This document shows positions 33,850 to 44,110 of a stretch of 64,000 nt of DNA, piece by piece. Within the stretch, counting starts at the first letter, position 1. Every line of letters starts with the position of its first letter. The translations under genes were made by a program, and so were the position numbers. Below the pieces are notes generated by a model. That model made no database searches. It saw nothing but the letters and a program-made list of their open reading frames with translations, and was not told where the DNA came from. The DNA comes from Dactylorhiza incarnata. Its lineage: Eukaryota; Streptophyta; Magnoliopsida; Asparagales; Orchidaceae. The DNA is taken from the NCBI GenBank assembly GCA_033032865.1, contig JAWHQI010000065.1, positions 744,001 to 808,000 of the forward strand. The letters are read 5' to 3'.

Positions 33850-35520
33850 TTCATAAAGGGCATTTAAATCAGCCAACTCTATCGACACCTCTTGAGAGAT
33901 GTGTGTACGAAGAAGTTCCTGTAATTCTCTGAGAGAACCGCTTTGGAGAGTGCACAAGTCATTCAGGAATGCGAACCTTTGAGAAGAGAATTTTGAGGTA
34001 AGGTTATTTTTGGCCGACCATCAGAAGGATGATGTGGCATATGCCAAGATATTTCTACAATACCAAAGCTTTACTCCGTATCCGATCGATCGCAACTTCT
34101 TGTCCATTCACCATTTAGGGAATGAATTTGCTTGGTCCATTTCCCGTAATAGGTGGGCAATGAGGATTCATCTCGGTGATGATTGATTACTTCGTCACAA
34201 TCATGTCGGGTGACGAGATATTTTGACAAGAATTTCTGAGTGAAATAGTTCGCCGTTGGAGATCTATTCTTGAAGATGGTTGATGTTGTGGAGAGATCAA
34301 AGCCTTATTTGGGAAACTAAACCAAATTGGGCGGGACCTATTATCCAAATTGTGCGGGACCTATTATCTAAATTGTGCGGGACCTATTATCATTATTCTT
34401 GGAGCAATTGGCAAGTCGAAGCTGCCAACAAACTCATTCTTAACTTGTTGAAGAAGGAAATGGGTAATGCTTGAGTCAATTGGGCCGAAAAACTTCCTTC
34501 TATTCTTTGAGCTCTCTAGACTACTCCGACCTTGACTACTGGATGGAGACCTTGTTAACTATCTTGTGGGTTTGAAGCTTTGATTCCAGTGGAATTTGAA
34601 GTGAGGAGTCCTAGAGTAGTAGTGGTTGTAGATGGAGCTGAAGAGTGGAGGATAGAATGAAAAAGATCAATGTGTTAGTTTGGATTTGATTGAAGAGTTG
34701 AGAGACCTTGCAGTCACTCGACAAAAAGTGAAATGTCGGGTGACGAGATATTTTGACAAGAATTTTTGAGTGAAACAGTTCGTCGTTGGATATCTATTCA
34801 TGAAGATTGTTGATGTTGTGGAAAGATCAGCCTCATTCAGGAAACTAAATCCAAATTCGGCGGGACCTATTATCATTATTCTTGGAGCAATTGGCAAGTC
34901 GAAGTTGCCAACAAACTCATTCTTAACTTGTTGAAGAAGAAAGTGGGTAATGTTTGAGTCAATTGGGCCGAAAAACTTCCTTCTATTCTTTGAGCTCTCT
35001 AGACTACTCCGACCTTGACTACTGGATGGAGACCTTGATAGCTATCTTGTGCGTCTGAAGCTTTGATCCCAATGGAATTTGAAGTGAGGAGTCCAAGAGT
35101 AGTAGTGGTCGGAGATGGAGCCAAGGAGTGGAGGATAGAGAATGAAAAAGATCAATGTGTTAATTTGGATTTGATTGAAGAGTTGAGGACCTTGCAGTCA
35201 CTCGACAAGAAGTGAAATGTCGGGTGACGAGATATTTTGACAAGAATTTCTGAGTGAAACTGTTCGTCGTTGGAGATCTATTCATGAAGATGGTTGATGT
35301 TGTGGAGAGATCAACCTTATTCGGGAAACTAAATCCAAATTGGGCGGGACCTATTATCACTAAGAGGTCTTTAAGAATAAAAGTTATTGAGTTTAGACCT
35401 ATGTTGGAGATGACTTCACAAATACTTCAATTGGCGATGACCTGAAATGCTATTATACCTTAAAGGCACCTGGGAAGTGATCTTACTCATAGTGTAAGTT
35501 GTTTTCGTTTCAAGGTATCA
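33850..35520 (+). pseudogene. Gypsy integrase remnant with repeated C-terminal part
   Basis: The zinc-binding region is seen near 33,880 (LYRHLLRDVC), the catalytic core is badly decayed, and NWQVEAANKLILNLLKKEMG (about 34,408-34,470) is the NGQVEAANK-type motif after the last catalytic Glu. It is followed by a TTGWRPC/EALIPVE C-terminal motif. A block of about 480-530 bp including these motifs is present again at 34,735 and in part at 35,217. The polyprotein end (AYYLKGTWEV-like) is near 35,450. Confidence 0.75.
34203..35365 (+). repeat. Tandem segmental repeat of integrase DNA, ~2.3 units
   Basis: The start word GTCGGGTGACGAGATATTTT recurs at about 34,205, 34,737 and 35,219. The units (about 532 and 482 bp) are close to identical over most of their length; the first has an extra short repetition of GGGACCTATTATC. 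Confidence 0.88.
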
Positions 35521-37558
35521 TTCCCGATGCTTTTTCAACATCTTTTGTGACTCATGTTTCGCGAGTACTTATTGTGAACTCGCAAAAGCTACGATTTTTC
35601 TTGAATTCTCCATATAACTAGTTTCTCCATATGTTTTTCTAGCTATGCGAGTTCTCTAGATTTCCTGCCTTCTTGCATTTTAGCTATCTTGGCCTTTTCA
35701 CTCTTCAACGATTTCTTGGCCGACATATTTTTGCTCTCGCCAATATCCACTTGAATCTCTTGGACGTAAGTTTGTTTCCTGCAATTTTCACCATGATTAC
35801 TTACGCTCTAGTTGCTCATGATCATGTATAGTGGCTTTCCTGATCCAATCATGCGATTATTTTTAGCGTATCTAGAATCTTGCTCTCACTAATATCTATT
35901 GTATCTCCCTACCTGATCGCTGTCTATAACCTCCATTACTATTACTTTCGCCGTAACTGTTCGCAACTTGTATACGTGGTAAGTTTGATTTAATAGAGAT
36001 GAACTTTAGCTTTGTCACACATCAACACAATATTCACCAATATCTAAGAACTTCTTTTCGAGAAAACCTGTAAAATTCGCATCAGATTGTTCTCACGACC
36101 CATTTCACAATTGTTTAGCACTATGCCTGAGTCCAACCGGATGATCCTTAGCTCTATCACACAAGAGAGTAGTAAAACTAAGCCGAGAACTTTTGGATTG
36201 CTCTACCCACTCTTGAATTCTAGTGCTCTCTCACCTAGTTCTAACAAGTACATTAGGAGTTGTGTGAGTACTAACACAAATACTATGTAGGAGTTGAAAT
36301 TTTTCAAAAATTATATATAACTGAATTTGATCTTTGCTTTACATATATTGTTCTAGATCTCCACGATTACAAGAAGTCTTTGCGAGATCCAAAAAGTAAA
36401 AGGAATTGTCAAAAATAAACAAGAAGACCTCTCTGGAGATGCAATATAACCGTTAGAAGAGTTCTCTCCTGGAGATCTGGTAGAGGATTTGGAGGGGGCT
36501 TTGCGAGAGGCTTCCAGAGAGGATGCGCGTGAAGATTCATTTGAGAATTTTGGCTCAGAGACAACGAACTCCGGATAGAGATCGTCATAAGAGATACCGC
36601 TCACCTCCTCCTTCAACCAATCCGTATCTTTCAAGGTTGCAAGTGTTAGTCATATGTGGATTTGGTAATTAATTAGCCAGATCTCTATCACGCCACGCCA
36701 TATATGCCGCCATCAAACATTGCAAAAATCTCTAAAACACTAACCCAATCTGACCAAAAATGGCACGGTGACATATTACGGCCCTTTTAACTCTATGTAC
36801 CCGAACGCCGAGCGCCAAACGCCGAACGCCGAACGCCGAGCGCCATATCCCTTCTCACCACTTCCCTCATATTACCCTATGCTCCGCGACACGTGTCGCT
36901 AGTCGCGATCCTTCCTCGGGATGCCCCGAGGCATGGTGATTCACTTGGCACTCATAGCAAAAATATTCATTTCGGTCGTTCAATCATCCATCTCAATGCC
37001 TTTTTCGTCGATGGTCATTTAGCCGATTCTCCTTTCCCGTTTTTCTCTCCCCTCTCCCTTCTCCATTCCTTTGCTCTTCTCGTTTGTCGCTCTTTTCTTT
37101 ACAAAAGATCTTGCTCACGCCACACATCAGTCACCGAGAACACATATACACTGCTCCGAGAAGCTACCGACTAAGTGGAACTTGTCTTGTTTGCACCAAG
37201 TCTTTCCTTTCCACTACCTCCCATTCCATCACGGGGGTATGCACATTATTGTTGATGTTTATAGAGGCAAATAAATGTTACTACGGACAAATCATTTGAT
37301 TTTCTAGAAATCATGATATTTTCCGTGATAACGACTGTAACCCCTACCGCTACCCATATGGTGCTTGGTAGACTGTGGTTTGACAGTGGTGCTGACACGC
37401 CCACTTATTCCTGACACCACTCGACAACTTAGGTTCACCATGCGATGGTGGCTTGATCCCTACTTGCTTATATATAGTCCGGCTTGAGATAGAGGCATCA
37501 ATATCACCCTCTCTTTTAAGCCCATTTTTTCGTTCTCCTTCCAATATCCCTTGGAATC
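35521..37558. other. Unclassified intron DNA, partly LTR-like
   Basis: No gene is supported. 35,521-36,100 probably holds the 3' end of the gypsy element. A small minus-strand open frame at 36353-36634 (Ser/Glu-rich) has no recognised domain. At 36,800-36,845 there is a short GAACGCCGAGCGCC-type tandem. At about 37,467 CTTATATATAG is a TATA-like word in an LTR-like context. Confidence 0.35.
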
Positions 37559-38010
37559 AAGTGTGTACAAGACCCGGGAACGAATTCACCGCCGTATGGC
37601 TGACCGGCGATTTCTAGCGATTCCGGCTTCATGCAGGCGAGTTGCAGCCTGCAATCCGAACTGAGGACGGGGTTTGGAGTTAGCTCACCCTCGTGGGATC
37701 GCGAGCCTTTGTCCCGACCATTGTAGCACGTGTGTCGCCCATGGCATAAGGGGCATGATGACTTGACGTCATCCTCACCTTCCTCCGGTTTATCACCGAC
37801 AGTCTGTTCAGGGTTCCAAGCTAAATGGTGGCAACTAAACACGAGGGTTGCGCTCGTTACAGGACTTAACCCAACACCTTACGACACGAGCTGATGACAG
37901 CCATGCACCACCTGTGTCCGCGTTCCTGAAGGCACCCCTCTCTTTCAAGAGGATTCACGACATGTCAAGCCCCGGTAAGGTTCTACGCTTTGCATCGAAT
38001 TAAACCACAC

Positions 38011-38054
<44 letters not shown>

Positions 38055-38684
38055 TTCTTGCGAACATACTTCCTAGGCGGGATACTTAACGCGTTAGCTA
38101 TAACTAGTGTTGTAGATGTCGGCCGACATGTCCGACATGTCGGCCGACATAAAGGTTTTGGGGATAAAACGCAACGACATCGATATTTTAAACAAAAATG
38201 TCATTTTTGAAAATATCGCCTGATATATCGGTTTAACCCGATATATCTGTCGATATTTCGCGACCGATATATCGTTTCGTGCAACTCTTTAAGTCTAGCG
38301 TCGACGACTTTCTTATCTCGCTCTCATTTGATGATCTTTATGTCGTTTATTGCAGTCGACATCTCTTTGATATGTAATTTATAAACATACATTATATGTA
38401 TATATGTTTATTTTGTAGTTTATAAACATAAATTATGTATACAATTATACATATTTATAAAAATTGTGTATATATATGAATAAATTTATTTAAATATTAA
38501 AATCCGACATTATAAAATATCCCCGATATATCCTCCGCAATCCGACATCCGACATTTCAAACTCAAACTGACATGAATCCGACATCCGACATCTACAACC
38601 TTGGCCTGCAACACTGCACGGGTCGATACGCACAACGCCTAGTATCCATCGTTTACGACTAGGACTACTGGGGTATCTAATCCC
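37559..38684 (-). rRNA. rrn16 (pseudo): Nuclear insert of plastid 16S rDNA (partial, split by hAT)
   Basis: The minus strand of 37,559-38,104 and 38,605-38,684 is bacterial-type 16S rRNA gene sequence of plastid origin. Signposts on the + strand are GTGTGTACAAGACCCGGGAA, GACTTGACGTCATCCTCACC, CACCACCTGTGTCCGCGTTC, the CCGTCAATTCCTTTGAGTTT universal site and GGACTACTGGGGTATCTAAT (the 785-805 region). It covers roughly E. coli positions 1390 down to 785. Scattered substitutions against the plastid gene as I know it, and the 500-bp insertion in it, show a non-functional nuclear copy (NUPT). It is antisense to the BPM gene. Confidence 0.93.
38105..38604. mobile_element. hAT element copy 2 (500 bp) inside plastid 16S rDNA
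   Basis: The ends are TAGTGTTGTAGATGTCGG and, inward from the right, CAAGGTTGTAGATGTCGG. The flanks GCTATAAC (38097-38104) and CCTGCAAC (38605-38612) are both close to the plastid word GCTAC[A/G][A/G]C at this site, so they read as a mutated 8-bp TSD. The interior is AT-rich with CGATATATCGG and CCGACAT iterons near the ends. It encodes no protein and belongs to the family of 24894 and 41043. Confidence 0.88.
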
Positions 38685-40429
38685 CTCCGGTGATCTTCGA
38701 CCGCCTTCGTTGTTCTTAGCCATCATTGAGTAAGGTCGTCCTCAGCAACGAACATTTCATGCTCCAACACCCTCAAAGGTGCGGTGGGACCTCTAGTGAT
38801 CTCCTCCTGCCTGCATTATTCTCAGCCACCATTGAGTAAGGTCTCCGGTCATGCAAATTTTAGGGTCCAACAGCCAGGGTGCCCTCGCCCGCCTCTCTTC
38901 CAACCTTTGCGATAATAAGTAAATACTCTGGGCTCTGTGTCACATTAATAACTGAAATATCGGAAGGACCAAGATGATAGCTTTGTTCTTGTCGAAGTTC
39001 TTCGTTCTCTCACTGAAGACTTTTGTTCCCGATAGTCTTAGCCACTAGCTTTTCAATAAGTTCCCGCAAGGGCCATAGAAAGAATCAAGAAGAACTTTGT
39101 GTTAACATTAGAGCTTCAACTCTCACATTACTCTTTTTGCGTGTTCTTTCCCGACAATCACAAGCCTCCTCGCAGTATATTTCGCTTGGTGTCCAAGATG
39201 ATGCATCATCAGAAAGCTGAGTGAAGCCCGCGCAGCGACTAAAGGCACCATGCTCTTGCGAATGTTTACCATTTTCTTGGAGATATCATCTGACTCTGCC
39301 CATTAGGGTAGGCAAGTTGATGGGGACCATAGTCCATGGACGGGCCGACCCATATTAGTGCTCGTTCGGGTTTACACTTGCCGTTGGAGGGGTTGGGATC
39401 ATTGTATGGACGATCCGAGCCCTTCGTCGCGTTTGGAGTGTCGACGGGATATAATCTATGCATTTTCGTATTTTTCAACACATTATTCGTGTTTCATTTG
39501 TATATTGTTGTATCGACCAATCACAGTCGTACCTTGTGTGTGTGAGAGCCTATAAGTACTTGTGGTGGAGTTCATTATTAATTATTGTAGTTTATGGAAT
39601 GATTTCAGGTTTTGTAATCATCACGGTGCCGATTCCATGTAGTATTAGGTGCCGAACCTAATACTTATTTATTTTCCTATTTGGCCGACCCTTCATTAGC
39701 CTTCACCTTTGTTTCCTTTATGCATCCCACGACACCCCCCCCCGTAACCGCTGGTAACTCCAGGAAACTGTCTGAAACCATCAGAAAATCACAACTCATG
39801 GCCTAATCAGGATTGTTGGCTCCCTGCATGACAACGAGGATTCTCCTATTGATCGCAAGCCATGTTGATAACCATCGGCCCTTCCTTGGACGAGAACAAA
39901 ACTCTTCTGTTTTCCAACCTCTCCCGCGTTCGACTTGGTGGAATTACTTCCCAGTCGTCGATCAACTCCAGAGCATCCTGCCGCTATTTCCTGCCTCGTA
40001 TGTAACATCCAATGCATGATGGTTCTTCCCCAGCCCTAGATGACTACTCCTTGAGCGGCTACGACCTTTTCAATCACCTCTAGACGCGGACTGCTACGGG
40101 TGACTCCCCTTCTTCACGGACTGCAGGAACAATACTTCTAGGCCTCCTCCTCATTGCATCCTAGCCGTCCATAACTTCATTCAACGACCCTCCTTGCTAT
40201 GTCTTCTACCGACAACCACCCTCCAGCAACAACTTGCAGCATACGCACTGTGCTTGTTATGGTTCATTGTTTGAAGCATGTTCTCTCTGGTTCTGCTTCT
40301 CGCAAATCAATTTTCTTCTTTTCTCCCTTGCTCTCTACTTGTGACCGAGTATTCTTTGTCAGGTAGTCTTGTTACCTCTCGAGAGTGTCGTAGGTGGGGG
40401 TTTGACTGATTTTGCACCAACAGTCCAAT
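38685..40429. other. Unclassified intron DNA
   Basis: No gene is seen. CATTGAGTAAGGTC occurs twice (about 38,724 and 38,830), suggesting a ~105-bp duplication. Around 39,300-39,660 an LTR-like stretch has CCTATAAGTAC as a possible TATA box in + orientation. A C-run (CCCCCCCC) lies at about 39,735. From about 39,720 to 40,420 it may belong to the minus-strand gypsy that follows, but I could not identify a motif. Confidence 0.35.
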
Positions 40430-42060
40430 TTGGAGAAGTGGCGCCACGGTGCTTGTCATGGAGCTCTTGTATGACTGAAATTAGATACTTGTCTGCAACG
40501 GTGGCCTTATTTTTCTCCTAGGAGTCGACAAAGAAATGTTAGCTTTTATTCTTCTTATTTACCAGCAACACTAGTCTAGAGATAGGATTAGCACTAGGGT
40601 GGATGAGACTGGCCGCCAACATCTTATAGACGAGTCACTCAATCTCGCCATTTGGAAGTGGTCTGGAAATTTCGCGAGGAGGTGTTGTATTTGTGAAGTT
40701 GGTGTGTTTTTCGTGGGCCAATCTTCGAGTTACCATAATATGACGTAATAATCCATTGAATTCTTCTTTTGAATAGCCCGAAAGGTCATTGCCATGCAAA
40801 GCAGTGATGTGTCCCCGCGTAAGGTTTGTGGTCGTCCCTTAAGATCAAATGAGATGGTCTCCCAAGGTATGCAGCCAGGCAACACCCAAAATTGCGTCAA
40901 TGTTGCACAAACCATTGGCTTAGAAGTTCACCACTGTTTGACCAAAATCTGCTTTCAACAACTTGCAACATCGGCTGCCCGTGGGACTGCAATGACCGTC
41001 TCCTAAGTTCATTGTGTCCTAGTGACGGGCTCGTGCTCAAGCCACTGTTTTAAATGTTCTCCGACATGTCTGCCGACATGTCATTTTTGAGGGTAAAATG
41101 ATATTTTTTTCTAAAAAAATCGATTATGTTCTTTTTTGTAAAATATAGGTTGATATATCTGATTTTTTCTGATATATCGACCGACACAACTTTTAAACCT
41201 ATCGTCCGCTATTTTATTTGATGTTATGTTAGCAGTCTAGTAGAGTGTCTAAATAACATATATATATATACACTATACAATGTATGTTTAAATCAATTAT
41301 ATTTATTTTTTCGTTCTTTTAATGTGTTATTCTTATAATCAATTTTGTATAATTATTTCACACTTTCTTATTTCATATTACAAAAATTGTGAAATAGTTC
41401 AACATAATTATTAGTTGTTATTTATATGATTTTAACATAAACTTATTAAGTATGAAAAAACTTGTAATAATCAAGGATATTTAGCTTTTAAATCATCTTT
41501 ATTTGCTATAAAACTTAGTACTAACAAAATAAAATTCTTATATAATAGTGAATATTTTTTACATGTACTGATTTGTACTTATTATGATATTTTACTTTGG
41601 ATATTTTTTGAATTTATTTTATGACATACATGACTCATTGTTTGTTTATTGGTTATGTTAATTTTTTCCTTCTAGAACATATATTTATACTTAATATACA
41701 TAAAAAGTAATTTTATTTATTTATAAGATATGAAAATCCGATATTTTAAAATATCCCCGACATGTCTCCGATTTCCGACATTTAAAAACTCAATTCGACA
41801 TGTCGCCGACATCCGATATTTACAACCTTGGTCCAAGTACAATTATGTTACCAATTCTTGAGAGAGGAAATTGTGACTAGCTCCGTTGTCAATCATGATG
41901 ATGATGAGAGTGTCGTGGGGTTGCCCCAGGAGCTTCATTATGCACCACCCAAATATCCCATAGAGTAGCATGGAAGGTTGAGGCGGTGAAAGTTTCCCCT
42001 TGTCAAATCATAGGGTTGATCCTCGTTGATTTCCAATGCTTCAAAATTAGCCATGGTGAT
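40430..42060 (-). pseudogene. Ty3/gypsy protease and N-terminal RT, split by hAT
   Basis: On the minus strand, TLIIIMIDNGASHNFLSQEL (about 41,845-41,905) is the retropepsin site, here with N in place of the usual S/T in D-S-G. After the hAT insertion come FDLKGRPQTLRGDTSLLCMA (about 40,800-40,860), then ASLIHPSANPISRLVLLVNK and NKATVADKYLISVIQELHDK of RT (about 40,450-40,640). The frame breaks repeatedly and stops before the RT catalytic motif. Lineage looks like Tekay/Del-type chromovirus, different from the copy at 29-31 kb. Confidence 0.82.
41043..41830. mobile_element. hAT element copy 3 (788 bp) inside gypsy protease
   Basis: The ends are CACTGTTTTAAATGTTC and, inward from the right, CAAGGTTGTAAATATCGG. 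The flanks GCTCAAGC (41035-41042) and GTCCAAGT (41831-41838) form a mutated 8-bp TSD. TCCGACATGTC and CCGACAT iterons lie next to both ends; the middle is AT-rich with no ORF. It is the same family as 24894 and 38105, inserted into the protease gene of a gypsy element. Confidence 0.85.
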
Positions 42061-42979
42061 TTCCTCCTCGCCAGCATTCACACAACTCCTCCATAGGATA
42101 TTAATGGTTAGGAGAGAGGATTTTTGTAGATCGGTGCTAATACTTCAAATATTGAAGATAATTAGTTTTTTTTATTGTGGCAACTTGATTTGGTGAGGTC
42201 AAAAGAAAATCCAAAGTTTGAACCTTGCGAGATTATGAACAAATTTATGTGCAAGAACTTACATTCTTTGTATAAAATCTTTAAGATAATAGAATGGGCT
42301 TACAAAAAGAATGTGGAAATGGACGCTACTAGTACAACGCTAAAGATGAATTCATGAATGCTGTTAAGCTATAAAGTTAGCAATGAATTATCTTTAAGCT
42401 CTGCATAACTAGTTTAATATTAGTTGCTTACAATAATCTATTTAGCCAGTTCTTCAAACTTGGAAGCAATATAGACTGAAAATTCATTATTCTCTCAACA
42501 TAATTTACTTGTGAATTGTGATTATCATATTACAAGTCTCTAAAATATTTCGTCATTAGCCAATAAATTATAAGTGGTATAACTATCGTCTTTACTCATC
42601 CTTAGTGTATTAAAGAAATCGGGATCTAACCATACGGGTATTAATCATCTGAGGGTACATCAATAAAGTGAAAAACACGGCGACTCTTGCAGCAAGGGAG
42701 GGTTTAATCATCAGGTGCATGCTCACATACATGCTAGTGTCAAATTCAACATTACTGAAATTTCTCCCAGGTTTTATATTTTAATTATGGAGGGACATTC
42801 CTTTTGAATTTCTGTTTGTGTGATCTTTATACAAGTACTTGACCTATGTTTGGGACCAGAAATGTTTGAGTGCTGCTGGCGGTGTAGAATTGTTGGGATG
42901 ATTTACCTGTAATTTGGACAATTTTTGACCCAAATTTCAATTTTTTGGAAGTCGGTATATTTGCGACAGGTAATGCCTA
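42061..42979. other. Distal intron DNA without recognised feature
   Basis: The stretch is AT-rich with one meaningless short ORF at 42175-42357. It may include original intron sequence of the BPM gene, because it lies between the last gypsy fragment and the MITE before the final exon. Confidence 0.4.
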
Positions 42980-43194
42980 TGGCTTCGTTTGACGCGGCTT
43001 ATTTGCTCCGGTGAGTTGGGTCAAAAACGCCATTATCATAGATTGCATGTTTGGCGAGACAAATGTTATGACCTCTACCAAGAAAATAAACTAGTTTTGA
43101 GCATAAAATGAATGAATTTTTTTAGGTGAGGTCAGGCGTTCACGAACGACGGTTCAAGACCACCGCGTTCACGACCGCCACGCCCAACGAAGCC
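42980..43194. mobile_element. MITE copy 1 just upstream of the last BPM exon (215 bp)
   Basis: The ends are TGGCTTCGTTTGACGCGGC and, at the right, CGCCCAACGAAGCC, with TA on both sides, consistent with a TA-type TSD. Internal words GGTGAGTTGGGTCAAAAACG and GAGGTCAGGCGTTCACGAAC recur in reverse order and orientation at 56408-56629, which is the same element inverted. No protein is encoded. It ends 218 bp before the splice acceptor. Confidence 0.85.
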
Positions 43195-43412
43195 TAAATG
43201 ACTTTGGTAGCATATTGGCCCAAAACACACTGTTTTGGGGAATTAGTGTTCACAACCCTAGCTACCCAGATGCTATTGGTGTTTTTCATCACCGCACTCA
43301 CAACTGACACCACTCTCCAACAACTCTCCCAACCAGACCCTAGTAGCTTATTTTTTCCATTCCTGCTATTCTGTTGTATTTTTCTCTCATTAAGAGCATG
43401 TTGTTCTGGCAG

Positions 43413-43606
43413 GCGTCCTGCAGACTGAAGGATTTGGCTACTTGGAGCAGTCATGCCCCTCGCTATTATTTGATATTCTTGCGAACATAGCAGCTGACGA
43501 GGACTCCAGTCGCGCTAATAAGAAAAGGAGCAGCAGTGGCAACTTAGTTCATCATCCAATGGACACTGTAGATTCCAGTGGGAGGCGAACAAGGAGGCGG
43601 TTCTAG
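43413..43606 (+). CDS. BPM-like: BPM-type BTB/POZ-MATH protein, terminal exon
   Basis: Joined to the exon ending at 6500, the first two bases complete a Gly codon; the exon then reads VLQTEGFGYLEQSCPSLLFD, ILANIAADEDSSRANKKRSS and a basic end GRRTRRRF, then TAG at 43604-43606. The TEGF-YL--SCPSLL motif and the Arg-rich C-terminus are typical of plant BPM proteins; the basic tail may act as a nuclear signal, which is an inference. The acceptor is TGTTCTGGCAG after a T-rich tract. No stop or frameshift occurs, in contrast to all the surrounding mobile DNA, so this exon appears to be under constraint. Confidence 0.92.
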
Positions 43607-44110
43607 CACACAAACAGTTGTAATATTTGTGACCTCCAGGCTTGTAGTTATAGGTTGTCCTATGCTCTCTCCATATAAGATAAATCTCTATCCATTCTCT
43701 TGTATCATTCATGTTGAAAGCGGTTTCCACTAGTATTGGTTGGAATTCCATTTTTTCCCTCAAATAATCTTTTCACGTTGCAGCAGTTTGTGTGCAGTTT
43801 AGATAATAGAATAGTAATTGCTTTTGTTAAACGTGAAGGCTTGGCATCTTCTTCTTCTTCTTCTTCTTCTTCTATATGGAGGTAGCAGATGGCTTTTATG
43901 ACATTTGCATCCCTTCTGTCGTTTCTCTCGCTTTTCTCCTATGGAGGTCTTCGTTTCTTAATTTCACGACAATGTTTTGTTATGCGCTCACTATTTTGGG
44001 TAATATCAGGGTTTTGGGGAGGATGTTTCAGAATTGGCTTAGCTTGTAGCATGTTTGTGTGGGTAATTTTGATGGTTATATTGTATGCAATATATCATTT
44101 AAGGGTAGAA
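43607..44110 (+). other. Probable BPM 3' UTR with CTT microsatellite
   Basis: The DNA after the stop codon is unique-looking and T-rich. It contains (CTT)8 at about 43,848-43,872 and TTGTATGCAATATATC near 44,078, which has the look of a plant polyadenylation region. An open frame at 43889-44209 encodes a hydrophobic 106-residue peptide; it is not recognised and probably chance. Confidence 0.5.

Larger units (their letters stand above)
6501..43412 (+). other. BPM-like: Giant intron of the BPM gene (36,912 bp)
   Basis: It begins GTTAGT at 6501 and ends TTCTGGCAG at 43412, between two same-strand exons of one BPM-family protein. Splicing joins G|GC into a Gly codon and keeps the frame. Nearly all recognisable content is mobile DNA: gypsy, copia, LINE, hAT and MITE elements plus a plastid 16S rDNA insert, on both strands and often nested. 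The last ~220 bp before the acceptor hold a MITE. That the two exons are joined in RNA is inferred from order, strand, phase and family, not observed. Confidence 0.85.

Noticed and set aside
36353..36634. Ser/Glu-rich 93-residue minus ORF as a gene
   Set aside because: No recognised domain, no start context or splice structure, and LTR-like surroundings.
37559..38684. Functional rRNA gene or bacterial contamination
   Set aside because: Partial, mutated, interrupted by a plant hAT element and embedded in nuclear transposon DNA.
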